Positions 45,582 to 56,877 of a stretch of DNA of 64,000 nucleotides are shown here, in pieces; position 1 is the first letter of the stretch, and every line of letters begins with the position of its first letter. The notes under the pieces were generated by a model. That model was not told where the DNA came from and did not search any database. It was given only the letters and a program-made list of their open reading frames with translations. Position numbers and translations under genes: made by a program. This stretch comes from Archivesica marissinica. Taxonomy: Eukaryota > Mollusca > Bivalvia > Venerida > Vesicomyidae. The stretch is from contig CM026398.1 of assembly GCA_014843695.1 (NCBI GenBank), positions 16,987,593 through 17,051,592 on the forward strand, read 5' to 3'.

Positions 45582-46774
45582 CAGGGTTGGCAATTTCCAG
45601 GGACGGCGGGAAATACCGGGAAATACTGGGAAATAAGAATTTGGATACCGGGAAATAAGAATTTGGATGATTTTGGTGGTAAATACAGGTATATATACCA
45701 TACAATTTCTATTACCCGGTGTACTGATTGTAGTATCATGTGTGCAGGATGAAAATGAACTGCTTTTGAAGAATATGACGAAAAATACAGGCATTCATAG
45801 TGGCATTTACGCATTGCTTATAATCTTTATATAAATGTTAGAGATCTAACATTATTGAGACTGTTCATTATTACTCTAATATACATTGTATACAAACACA
45901 GTTTAAGGAGTTTATACATACATTTATTGGAGGTATTTTAAATGTTTAATGTAGTAGGCAAAATGCAAATGTTTTTAGGATTATCCCTGAAATGTGTTCA
46001 TAATATAGCTGTATTATTAAAATAATCAATTAGTTATTAAAGAAGTCAGAATCATAATTTGAGATGACCCACACTGTTTGTTTGTACACAATTTCAACAC
46101 GTCACCAGTGCCCAGGAGCTTCTTCATGAGACCAAGCCGGAACTTGTACCCGAACTCCTCAACTACATGTCCGAGACACTGCCAATTCCTAAGGTGCTAC
46201 AACAGGAATCCTCCATCAACAACTCGAAGCCAGCTGTATGGTGGTCATGTGTGGAGAGGTCGGGCGTGATCACCAAAGACTTCAGTCAGCTCGCCAGGAA
46301 ATTGATGGTACTGCCAGCAAGTTCAGCCGCCATTGAACGTGTGTTCTCCAACAGACTGGGCGTTGAGAAAGCAGCGAAGCTGGTGCTATGCTACTGCTTC
46401 CTGAGAGGTAGCGAGGAAATCGACTGGTGAAGACAGACTACTGGCTGAAGAAACATTCCAACAAGAAAAACGAAAAAATAAATGAAAAAAACAATAAAAT
46501 AAAAAAAAACAATAAAACCCCAAAAAAACTGTTGTGGTTGCCAATGATGCCACCTGATGAGTACCCCTGGCAGGGACGAAATAGTTTAAGCACTTATAGA
46601 GTGGTAGCAATGCATAAAAATGAGCAAAAAACGTGTTTGGAAGACACATAATCTTATTTCCCGGTATTTCCCGGTATTTCCCACTTCTGGGCTTATTTCC
46701 CGGGCGGGAAAGGCGGGAAATACCGGTATTTCCCGGCGGTATTTCCCGCCCCCGGTATTTCCCGGCCAACCCTG
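45582..46774 (+). mobile_element. hAT transposon, internally deleted, with perfect 8-bp TSD
   Basis: GTGATCCA at 45574-45581 and 46775-46782. Ends CAGGGTTGGC and GCCAACCCTG are a 10-bp perfect inverted repeat of hAT type. Subterminal regions are full of GGGAAATA words at the left (45606-45660) and TATTTCCC words at the right (46652-46760), likely transposase-binding repeats. The C-terminal part of a transposase remains at 46068-46430. It is inserted in the 21-bp array, whose monomers continue directly on both sides. Confidence 0.95.
46068..46430 (+). pseudogene. hAT transposase C-terminal dimerisation-domain remnant
   Basis: Open from 46068 to TGA at 46428-46430, about 120 codons. Motifs AVWWSCVER, FSQLARKLMVLPASSAA and IERVFSN are the hallmark of the hAT C-terminal dimerisation domain (WW, then LA-K-L-PASSA-ERVFS). 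The rest of the transposase (BED finger, RNase H-like catalytic core) is absent from the element. The C terminus departs from the usual form after RLGVEKAAKLV and ends in SEEIDW, with no downstream exon seen. The real start is unknown; this may be a former terminal exon. Confidence 0.9.
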
Positions 46775-47238
46775 GTGATCCATGATGTATGATCCATGAA
46801 TACAGATGTGTGATCCATGATTATAGATGTGTGATCCATGAATATAGATGTGTGATCCATGATGTGTGATCCATGAATATAGATGTGTGATCCATGAATA
46901 TAGATGTGTGATCCATGAATATAGATGTGTGATCCATGATTATAGATGTGTGATCCATGAATATAGATGTGTGATCCATGATGTGTGATCCATGAATACA
47001 GATGTGTGATCCATGAATATAGATGTCATGAATATAGATGTGTGATCCATGAATATAGATGTGTGATCCATGAATATAGATGTGTGATCCATGAATACAG
47101 ATGTGTGATCCAAGAATATAGATGTCATGAATATAGATGTGTGATCCATGAATACAGATGTGTGATCCATGAATATAGACGTGTGATCCATGAATATAGA
47201 TGTGTGATCCATGAATACAGATGTGTGATCCATGATGT
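46775..47238. repeat. 21-bp minisatellite, right block
   Basis: Continues the array after the hAT. gaatacagatgtg and gattatag variants are more frequent here than at the left. Confidence 0.95.
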
Positions 47239-47546
47239 TAAATAAGCTTATAAAAAATATAATTTTTTATATCATAATGGTGAATTTCTAACGTTTTCGT
47301 GGAATTATATATTGATATTTTCGTAATCAAATTACAAGCTGCTTATAAAGATTTAAGTTGATGTACCTGGGGAACTTTCTTTGATGTTACAATAATGTGT
47401 CTAGGTGTATGGTATTACATTGTATAACCTGTAACAATACCCTGCATAATAATCATATTTCTAATCAGTCTCTGGAAACCTCTGATTATTATGGGGGAAT
47501 TAAGTTCACTCCCTGTGCAGTTTGAATGTTCAGAAAATGGACTCAC
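47239..47546. other. No recognisable feature
   Basis: AT-rich spacer. Confidence 0.4.
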
Positions 47547-47775
47547 TTAGCCCATTCAACACCAAGTAACTCACATGGACTGGTCCATGATATTCATAAA
47601 CCAATAGATGAATCAGAAAATCACATTTGGACAAGTTCATTTATCAAAATGGGTAATTATGTCTAAAAATAGTCATATCACTGGCAAAAAGTGCAGATCC
47701 TGATGAGACGGCTCGTCATCTGGATCTACACTTTTTGTAAGCCTATTTAGAGGTATGTGGTGTTGAAAGGGTTAA
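47547..47775 (+). mobile_element. TTAA-MITE with core deletion
   Basis: Left TTAG (mutated TTAA) then CCCATTCAACACCAAG; right gttgaaagggttaa. About 12 bp of the central stem is lost (gacggctcgtcatctggatc). Otherwise young subfamily. Confidence 0.88.
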
Positions 47776-47849
47776 ACTGAAATGTCACCAGACAGAATTC
47801 TATAATAATATGTGTTAAAGTGATAGTTAAACAGTTCCCTCTAGCTTCA

Positions 47850-48485
47850 TTCTGATTGATGTGGCTTCACCATTGTTCTAAATGCTTCATTCTGACTGAT
47901 GTGGCTTCACCATTGTTCTAAAAGCTTCATTCTGACTGATGTGGCTCACCATTGTTCTAAAAGCTTCATTCTGACTGATGTGGCTTCACCATTGTTCTAA
48001 AAGCTTCATTCTGATTGATGTGGCTCACCATTGTTCTAAAAGCTTCATTCTGAATGATGTGGCTCACCATTGTTCTAAAAGCTTCATTCTGAATGATGTG
48101 GCTTCACCATTGTTCTAAAAGCTTCATTCTGACTGATGTGGCTTCACCATTGTTCTAAAAGCTTCATGCTGATTGATGTGGCTTCACCATTGTTCTAAAA
48201 GCTTCATTCTGATTGATGTGGCTTCACCATTGTTCTAAAAGCTTCATTCTGAATGATGTGGCTCACCATTGTTCTAAAAGCTTCATTCTGAATGATGTGG
48301 CTCACCATTGTTCTAAAAGCTTCATTCTGATTGATGTGGCTCACCAGTGTTTTAAAGCTTCACTTGTCTTGATGAAGCTCACCATTGTTCTAAAAGCTTC
48401 ACTCGTCTTGATGAAGCTCACCATTGTTCTAAAAGCTTCACTCGTCTTGATAAAGCTCACCAGTGTTTCTAAAGCTTCACTCATT
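47850..48485. repeat. 40/39-bp minisatellite, about 16 copies
   Basis: Core ctaaaagcttcattctgatt, gatgtggcttcaccattgtt. Units with gctcacc are 39 bp. The last four monomers form a diverged type (cactcgtcttgatgaagctc). Confidence 0.95.
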
Positions 48486-48987
48486 TTGATGAGGTTCAAT
48501 TACACCCAAATCAAAGCATGTCATTTGAATTTCTATGTTGTTGTTGTTAGTTATCTCACAAACTATTTACCAAGACAAATCCGTTTATATATATATATGT
48601 TAGCAGCTTTGTAGCAAGGGGACAATGTCAGTATGTGAGGTTATTGTGACCCATGTAACAGGATGTTGCCATCTACGTAATATATCATAGCTGACACATG
48701 CAAACAGTTACAGAAGCAGAATGGAACTGAGATGTTACGGAAATAGTCAATGTAGTGATGGATATATATATACTATAGAATCACACTTTTATCTTTTACA
48801 TGTCCTCAACTAGATAGAGATTTATGTCATATCCTTTTGGGAATAACAATAGCAATAAGCAATATTTTGTGAAATACAAATTGTGATTAGTTGTTATTTT
48901 TATTATTATCTACTCATGATCAATTACATCTGTGAGTGACATTTTCTTATCAAAATTTGGGGCCAAAGAGGGTAAGATAAATTTTGA
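48486..48987. other. No recognisable feature
   Basis: Spacer with short AT microsatellites (tatatatatat near 48587 and 48764). No gene or repeat ends seen. Confidence 0.4.
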
Positions 48988-49680
48988 GATTTATTTTAGC
49001 TCAATTGCGAAACGAATTATTACATTAGTTTAATGGCTCTGGAGAACTTATACCTGATGGAATGCATGGCTCTGGAGAACTTATACCTGATGGAATGCAT
49101 GGCTCTGGAGAACTTATACCTGATGGAATGCATGGCTCTGGAGAACTTATACCTGATGGAATGCATGGCTCTGGAGAACTTATACCTGATGGAATGCATG
49201 GCTCTGGAGAACTTATAAACTTATACCTGATGGAATCCATGGCTCTGGAGAACTTATACCTGATGGAATCCATGGCTCTCTAGAACTTATACCTGATGGA
49301 ATCCATGGCTCTGGAGAACTAATACCTGATGGAATCCATGGCTCTGGAGAACTTATACCTGATGGAATGCATGGCTCTGGAGAACTTATACCTGCTGGAA
49401 TGCATGGCTCTGGAGAACTTATACCTGATGGAATGCATGGCTCTGGAGAACTTATACCTGATGGAATCAATGGCTCTGGAGAACTTATACCTGATGGAAT
49501 CCATGGCTCTGGAGAACTTATACCTGATGGAATCAATGGCTCTGGAGAACTTATACCTGATGGAATGCATCAATCTCCATTTGGGAGAGAGAAGAGGATA
49601 TCATAATATTGCCAAAGGACACTACCCCCGTGGCTCTGGCAGGGTTCAAACTCACAACCAAGATTAGACATTGTACTTTT
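48988..49680 (-). mobile_element. SINE-1 expanded by an internal minisatellite
   Basis: The left edge ttattttagctcaattgcga, aacgaattattacattagtt is the reverse complement of the SINE-1 tail. The right edge tttgggagagagaagaggat, ctctggcagggttcaaactc is SINE-1 body plus a B-box remnant. Between them lies the 33-bp array, whose unit contains cctgatggaatcc, the reverse complement of the SINE-1 word ggattccatcagg. Confidence 0.8.
49033..49570. repeat. 33-bp minisatellite, about 16 copies, inside SINE-1
   Basis: Core atggctctggagaacttata, cctgatggaatgc. The period divides by 3, so all strands show 11-residue repeat frames. One copy has a 9-bp internal repeat (aacttataaacttatacc near 49210). Confidence 0.96.
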
Positions 49681-49747
49681 ACATAAGACAAAATAAACCA
49701 ACTTATCAGCATCCTTAAAAGACCACAGTTGGTGTGTATCTTATCAG

Positions 49748-49955
49748 ACCCCCTGTCTGACCCTAATAAGATTAACAGTCTTTTATTTGAGGCTATAAAC
49801 CAAGTTCTCGGCTATCATGCTAACACCGGGCATGTAAAAGAACCAGGGATGCTTCTGGAATTGCACTATTGCTACAAGAAGTGACTAAGATACTTCCAGA
49901 GGCTTTGCCTCGATTGACCCGGGGGGGGGGGGACGATAAATAAATGTATAAAACA
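49748..49955 (+). mobile_element. SINE-2, old diverged copy
   Basis: gtctgaccctaataagatta, taaaagaaccagggatgctt and agaggctttgcctcgattga follow SINE-2 order. A run of 12 G occurs at about 49920, then gacgataaataaatg. Confidence 0.65.
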
Positions 49956-50761
49956 ATGATTTTATCGCATGTGTATTGAACTAAATCTGTTCAATATTTA
50001 TGATGCACTTAGAACAGAAAGAGCCGGTTGGTTGGGGTGGATTGTCTTAAATGAACCATCTTCTGGAAATTGCACAACATAAATGCTGTACTCACTGGCG
50101 GATTAAGCATCCAAAATGTCCCTAGGCACTGATATCTTTGGGGGGAGGGGGGTGGCTACCAGTCCGGCTCCAGAACTACAAACTCCTACCCAAATGGCCG
50201 ATGTTTGATTAAAAATGTTTTGTTTCATGGTATCTTCTTATGCTACAATGCAAGCATATGATGCACTTTTCTATCTTTGACAATTGATTATCCAATAAGC
50301 AATTTTCGAAGCGATACATCAGTATATCAAAACGTCTGAAAGATTCGTCTATCGACAGAGTTTATAATATCAGTGTTATGCAGTATGAATCCCAGGCCCA
50401 TTGTTCGTTGATTGTGGCATGGTGTGGGGCATTTGGATCGGACACGACGGCATCAACAAAAAAGGGGGGTATTCAGCACCAATAATTTTAATTATTAACT
50501 ATTGCTCTTAATTGATTGTCAATGTTCGTAAATCTTTTTCTTTAAACCATTAGTGGAGGACAATATCTAAAGTTGCAAGAACTTGTGTCCAAGCCTTTTG
50601 CTTTTTGATATTCAGACCTTTCATTGTCATAATTTATAGTTGTGTAAAAATATGTCAAAGAGCAATAAAATATGATTAAACTAAAGCACTGTAGGCAATG
50701 CATACATAGTTCAAGGAAGCTACGAATGAATAAAAATGTATTCTAAATAATTTTCTGGACT
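49956..50761. other. No recognisable feature
   Basis: Contains cactggcggattaagcatcc near 50095 and a G-rich stretch at 50140-50152, which could be an old transposon end, but no partner was found. No gene. Confidence 0.4.
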
Positions 50762-51007
50762 TTAACCCTTTCAACACTACAGGCCTCTTAAATAGACTTA
50801 CAAAAAGTGTAGATCCAGATGAGCCGGCTCGTGACGAGCCGTCTCATCAGGATCTGCACTTTTTGCCAGTAGTAATTATTACTATTTTTAGATAAAATTA
50901 CCCATTTTGATAAATGAACTGGTCTAAAGGTAATTTTCCTATTAATTTATTGGTCTAAAAATATTATGCACCAGTCCATGTCAGTTACTTGGAGTTGAAT
51001 GGAATAT
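50762..51007 (-). mobile_element. TTAA-MITE, older subfamily, one end decayed
   Basis: TTAACCCTTTCAACACTACA at the left. At the right ggagttgaatggaatatt has lost the TTAA. Core stem gatccagatgagccggctcg retained. Confidence 0.82.
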
Positions 51008-51126
51008 TTATGGAATTTTCTATAAAAAATTGTTTTGAGTCGGTTGTGGCCCTAGAATTTGCTTATTTGGTATTCCGTCACATACTGGCTGTACTTGATA
51101 TGTATTAATATATCGGTACTGTGCCC

Positions 51127-51257
51127 GAGGTTATCAAATTCTTCTCACATCTCAAACTCAGAACTCAAGAAATTTGATCGGTTTGTCTGAGATTTACCCT
51201 TAGCCGAACCAATCAATAGCTTGAGACTGAGTTTGAAATTGGAGTATTTTTAACCTC
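51127..51257. mobile_element. AACCTC foldback element
   Basis: gaggttatcaaattcttctc, acatctcaaactcag at the left pairs with ctgagtttgaaattggagta, tttttaacctc at the right. About 130 bp, little more than its arms. Confidence 0.6.
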
Positions 51258-51716
51258 CAGGCCATGTGTTATTATGGCACTTTGCCCGTTTCACCATCCT
51301 ATAATGTACTCTACATATCTTGCAAAAAGAATCCGATTATTTCTAATTTATTTTATAATTATATACTCCTATATATATAATTATGTACTTTTATATAGAA
51401 TAGAGTTCTAATGCACATTATGTACTAAAATAACAGAGGAAGACATTCATTGATTATTGAGGGAGAGTATTAACATAGATGTAAACTGTATTTGACATTT
51501 AGCTGATCATCTTCAGACATAAGATGCTCGACCTCTGATTTTGATGATACTTACACAGGAGAAATATAGGATCTTACACTTGTGATGATTTCAAGCCATA
51601 TTTCATGAAACTCGTTTTGGAATTTTTTTGCATGAAATCTCGCCTAATAGCAAAATCCGTAAATTTGAAGAAATAAAACTTTTCTATTTGCCAGTATATT
51701 TTTGAGCGTTATTGCA
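51258..51716. other. No recognisable feature
   Basis: AT-rich spacer without gene or repeat ends. Confidence 0.4.
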
Positions 51717-51957
51717 TTAACCCATTCAACACCAAGTAACTCACATGGACTGGTCCATGATATTCATAAACCAATAAATGAATCAGAAAATCACATTTGG
51801 ACAAGTTCATTTATCAAAATGGGTAATTATGTCTAAAAATAGTCATATCACTGGCAAAAAGTGCAGATCCTGATGAGACGGCTCGTCACGAGCCGGCTCA
51901 TCTGGATCTACACTTTTTGTAAGCCTATTTAGAGGTCTGTGGTGTTGAAAGGGTTAA
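51717..51957 (+). mobile_element. TTAA-MITE, complete, young subfamily
   Basis: TTAACCCATTCAACACCAAG to ggtgttgaaagggttaa with TTAA at both ends. Appears nearly the same as the copies at 37780 and 44190. Confidence 0.93.
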
Positions 51958-52299
51958 GCTGCATCCATACGCTGTAGTGAATAGTCCCGTATAATAAAAT
52001 CACCCAAATAATTGACGCAATATTTTTAATCACTGTATGTCGCTAGTGCATATTCAGCATTTTATTGATCTAAGCAGTTGATTTTCGACAAATAAAGCCT
52101 GAACACAAACTATATGTATATGTCGAATGTCTATTGCAAGCTGTCAATGTCATACCGCGACCAATCAGAATCCGGGTGTTATTAAATGTGTGGTCATATA
52201 AGAATTTATGTCATGACTGTATTACACTGAATACTAGCAAAGATATGTGATAATATAATATATGAATTGATTTTGAAATTACATAAAAATAATTGTTCA

Positions 52300-53601
52300 C
52301 TATAATTTTACTTAGGCCAGAATAAAACAATTGTTCACTATATACCGAGGCCAGAATAAAACAATTGTTCACTATATACCGAGGCCAGAATAAAACAATT
52401 GTTCACTATATACCGAGGCCAGAATAAAACAACACTATATACCGAGGCCAGAATAAACAACACTATATACCGAGGCCAGAATAAAACAACACTATATACT
52501 GAGGCCAGAATAAAACAACGCTATATACCGAGGCCAGAATAAAACAACGCTATATACCGAGGCCAGAATAAAACAATTGTTCACTATATACCGAGGCCAG
52601 AATAAAACAACACTATATACCGAGGCCAGAATAAAACAACACTATATACCGAGGCCAGAATAAAACAACACTATATACCGAGGCCAGAATAAACAACACT
52701 ATACACCGAGGCCAGAATAAACAACACTATATACCGAGGCCAGAATAAACAACACTATATACCGAGGCCAGAATAAACAACACTATATACCGAGGCCAGA
52801 ATAAAACAAACTATATACCGAGGCCAGAATAAAACAATTGTTCACTATATACCGAGGCCAGAATAAAACAATTGTTCACTATATACCGAGGCCAGAATAA
52901 AACACACTATATACCCAGAATAAAACAACACTATATACCGAGGCCAGAATAAACAACACTATATACCGAGGCCAGAATAAAACAACACTATATACCGAGG
53001 CCAGAATAAAACAACACTATATACCGAGGCCAGAATAAACAACGCTATATACCGAGGCCAGAATCAAACAATTGTTCACTATATACCGAGGCCAGAATAA
53101 AACAACACTATTTACCGAGGCCAGAATAAAACAATTGTTCACTATATACCGAGGCCAGAATAAAACAATGTCACTATATACCGAGGCCAGAATAAAACAA
53201 TTGTTCACTATATACCGAGGCCAGAATAAAACAACACTATATACCGAGGCCAGAATAAACAACACTATATACCGAGGCCAGAATAAAACAACACTATATA
53301 CCGAGGCCAGAATAAAACAACACTATATACCGAGGCCAGAATAAAACAACCTATATACCGAGGCCAGAATAAAACAATCACTATATACCGAGGCCAGAAT
53401 AAAACAACACTATATACCGAGGCCAGAATAAAACAACACTATATACCGAGGCCAGAATAAAACAACACTATATACCGAGGCCAGAATAAAACAACGCTAT
53501 ATACCGAGGCCAGAATAAAACAATTGTTCACTATATACCGAGGACAGAATAAAGCAACACTATATATCGAGGCCAGAATAAAACAATTGTTCACTATATA
53601 C
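52300..53601. repeat. 29/34-bp minisatellite, about 43 copies
   Basis: Core cactatataccgaggccaga, ataaaacaa, with or without ttgtt; some units have lost one a. A last monomer (caggataaaacaataattca) lies at 53748-53770, beyond a foldback element. Confidence 0.95.
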
Positions 53602-53747
53602 TCAAATCCTCTGTTGGAGCTTATAAATCCAGTCTAAAATCTCAAAAGCAATCTCAAACTTGGTTACATCCAGAACAAAACTCCGACTCAACCAATCATA
53701 GCACTTGAGCTTGAGTTTGAGATTTGAGAACAATTTTATAACCTCCG
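53602..53747. mobile_element. AACCTC foldback element inside the array
   Basis: Arms aaaatctcaaaagcaatctc and gagtttgagatttgagaaca, ending ttttataacctcc. Similar to 51127-51257. Array monomers flank it on both sides. Confidence 0.6.
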
Positions 53748-53774
53748 ACCCAGGATAAAACAATAATTCACTAT

Positions 53775-54015
53775 TTAACCCATTCAACACCAAGTAACTC
53801 ACATGGACTGGTCCATGATATTCATAAACCAATAAATGAATCAGAAAATCACATTTGGACAAGTTCATTTATCAAAATGGGTAATTATGTCTAAAAATAG
53901 TCACATCACTGGCAAAAAGTGCAGATCCTGATGAGACAGCTCGTCACGAACCGGCTCATCTGGATCTACACTTTTTGTAAGCCTATTTAGAGGTCTGTGG
54001 TGTTGAAAGGGTTAA
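53775..54015 (+). mobile_element. TTAA-MITE, complete, young subfamily
   Basis: TTAACCCATTCAACACCAAG to ggtgttgaaagggttaa, TTAA at both ends. Two core changes (gacagctcg, acgaaccgg). Confidence 0.92.
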
Positions 54016-54390
54016 TATTCCAGGATTTGGAAATACGGTCATTTTCTATACATATAGCATGTACATATTTTACTAATATCCTAACAATTTTCTATTGCGC
54101 ATCCATAATACACCATTACAGTCTACAGGACCATTTCTTTCAACGAAAATCTGTGAACAATTTGACGTCCTGTAGGGCCCCCACAACGATTCAACAAGCC
54201 TTGCTTGCTACATTCAGCAAGCAAAAAATTATAAAATAAATATAAATGCAGACAGTGGGCATATGGTAGGGTTATTTATGCTCAATATGAATAATTTCAA
54301 GAGAAACGGATATTAAATTGAGTTGACGTCATGTGATTTTTATCGATTGTGTGTGTTCGTTTTTGGCAACAGTTAGCAATTGTTTGTAGC

Positions 54391-54720
54391 ACCAGGGTTC
54401 ATTCTAGGTCAGAATTTTTGGGAGAAGTGAGAATGCGCGTGATCGTTTCCTTAACTCTTTCAACACCAAGTAACTCACATGGACTGGTCCATGATATTCT
54501 TAGACCAATAAATGAATAAGAAAATTACATTCGGACCAGTTCATTTATCAAAATGGGTAATTTTTCTCTAAAAATAGTAATATTACTGGCAAAAAGTGCA
54601 GATCCTGATGAGACGGCTCGTCACGAGCCGGCTCATCTGGATCTACACTTTTTGTACGCCTATTTAGAGGTCTGTGGTGTTGAAAGGGTTAAATGGTGTT
54701 ATTTAATATACTTCTGCTAA
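54391..54720 (-). mobile_element. GGWTCATTCTAG element (inverted) with TTAA-MITE inside
   Basis: ggttcattctaggtcagaat, tttgggagaagtgagaatgc, gcgtgatcgtttcc, then TTAA-MITE, then atggtgttatttaatatact, tctgctaaatagggtta. This is the reverse complement of the 14404 element's right half; the far half is missing. Confidence 0.75.
54451..54692 (+). mobile_element. TTAA-MITE, older subfamily
   Basis: TTAACTCTTTCAACACCAAG to ggtgttgaaagggttaa, TTAA at both ends. Markers gaataagaaaattacattcg differ from the copy at 44190, which sits in the same host site. Confidence 0.9.
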
Positions 54721-55336
54721 ATAGGGTTAGGCATCTCTGCACGATTTACATGCAATATTCGTGTTTGATCACATCTATGTTCTGTGGTATTATTTTCTGG
54801 AAATCGTCTATATATAGGCCGCATGGGACGCAGTTTAAAAAAACAGAGAAATTCCGGGGAATAAAGCTTATTTGCTGTATAAAACGTACATGATCTTAGA
54901 GTGAAGAAAATGATGAAATCTCGTTTTTTTAAACAATGAGTGTGATTCGTAAGCGTTGCAAGTCATGATAATGACTCTAGGTGTATGACCACTAAATCAT
55001 TAATATTCCATATTCTCTACCTGCTGTTCTGTGTGATTCGGCCTAGGTTTTTATTTTGAAATAATCTTATCTAGATTTTCAACAAAACATTATCGTACAT
55101 ATAATAACATTTTTGTACAGCACATACATACTATGAAACATTGATGTCCCTTTGTTGTAATACACCATTTGAAATTTAGTTCTAAACTGGAGTATAGATG
55201 CAGCAGACTTTTGGATAGGATTTTAGATGAAAACACCTACATCTTATATATAGACAATTACGGTACATGCTTTTGTTGGTTTGTTAAATGTTAAGCAGAG
55301 TATAATAAATGTGATTCTTTCACAAAAACATAACCA
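54721..55336. other. No recognisable feature
   Basis: AT-rich spacer without gene or repeat ends. Confidence 0.4.
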
Positions 55337-55990
55337 AATTGGAAGGAGTGAGTAAATGGAAGGAGTGAGTGAATGGAGTGAATGAATGAATGGAAGGAGT
55401 GAATGAATGGAAGGAGTGAGTGAATGGAAGGAGTGAGTGAATGGAAGGAGTGAATGAATGGAAGGAGTGAATGAATGAATGGAAGGAGTGAGTGAATGAA
55501 TGGAAGGAGTGAGTGAATGAATGGAAGGAGTGAGTGAATGAATGGAAGGAGTGAATGAATGGAAGGAGTGAGTGAATGGAAGGAGTGAATGAATGGAAGG
55601 AGTGAATGAATGGAAGGAGTGAAATGAATGATGAATGAAGGAGTGAGTGAATGGAAGGAGTGAATGAATGGAAGGAGTGAGTGAATGAATGGAAGGAGTG
55701 AGTGAATGGAAGGAGTGAATGAATGGAAGGAGTGAATGAATGAATGGAAGGAGTGAATGAATGGAAGGAGTGAATGAATGGAAGGAGTGAATGAATGGAA
55801 GGAGTGAGTGAATGGAAGGAGTGAATGAATGAATGGAAGGAGTGAATGAATGAATGGAAGGAGTGAATGAATGAATGGAAGGAGTGAGTGAATGGAAGGA
55901 TTGAATGAATGGAAGGAGTGAATGAATGAATGGAAGGAGTGAGTGAATGAATGGAAGGAGTGAGTGAATGGAAGGAGTGAGTGAATGATG
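55337..55990. repeat. GAATG-rich minisatellite
   Basis: Irregular alternation of gaatggaaggagtga (15 bp), gtgaatggaaggagtga and gaatgaatgaatggaagg. Purine-rich on the plus strand. Long minus-strand frames rich in His, Ser, Phe, Thr, Pro are repeat products. Confidence 0.94.
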
Positions 55991-56877
55991 GAAACATTTT
56001 ATATTGTCTGTGATAGGCACTTGGTTGAAATTCCATAACAATTTCTCAGTAATTAACCTCTGGCATTATATCTGAGAAAAAACAAGAGGTTAGCAATTGC
56101 TATTGCTGTTTATAACTACTATATAATTGCACATTAGCCGACAACAATCTCACTTGTAATTGTACACCAGTGCCAGCCCTATCTTTTATTTTATTTAACT
56201 ATATTTTATTGCAAATCAATAGTACATAGGTCATACACATAAAGATACAATACATAGCATGAAAAGACAAATGGTTTGGGCCACAAGTTTTAACAACATT
56301 TAGACGGCCCGCACCAATCGTTAACATGGATCTGCATGACACTATGTTACCGATCATGACTTTGTGCACGCCCGTACATTTTTTATCGGAGCACCCTGGA
56401 TACATGAAGTAGTGTAAAAATGTGTGCGGAGACTCTTGGGAGAAAAACGAAGAATGATGTAGACATGTATGGAATCATAATGAAAACATTCAGTCCTATC
56501 AGCTCCATCGTTTATTTGATCTGTCATTGTTCTTACAGTGGTAATAAGTACCATATTTATCAATGTATAGCGCGCTATCATGATTTATGTGTACCAACAT
56601 TTTGGTGTAAAAATTGGGGGATTGATTTCTGATGTATATAACGCACACATGCAAATAGCAATTTCCCGAGCAAAATGTTCAAGATCTGCTAACATATGCT
56701 CCAAACTCGAGAAAAATCAAGTAAATACACTAGTAAAGATAACAATGGATGTACAAATAATTACTAATATTCCCAAATAAATCCACAGATGTACAAAGAA
56801 CACCTCTGAATCTGTAATGGAGGTAAATAACTTGTTTTTTCTTCATGCAGTTACTGACCTAGATGTGTAGGACAAAC
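55991..56877. other. No recognisable feature
   Basis: Several frames of 66-75 codons overlap here on both strands (56199-56780). None shows a motif I recognise. No repeat ends found. Confidence 0.4.

Noticed and set aside
44685..45814. Very long Asp-His-Thr-Ser-Ile repeat frames on the minus strand
   Set aside because: They are the 21-bp array read in open frames; both strands and several frames are equally open.
55244..56041. 265- and 238-codon His/Ser/Phe-rich minus-strand frames
   Set aside because: Product of the GAATG-rich array; two frames give the same kind of peptide.
56199..56780. Overlapping 66-75 codon frames as a gene
   Set aside because: Both strands are equally open and no domain or splice pattern supports either.
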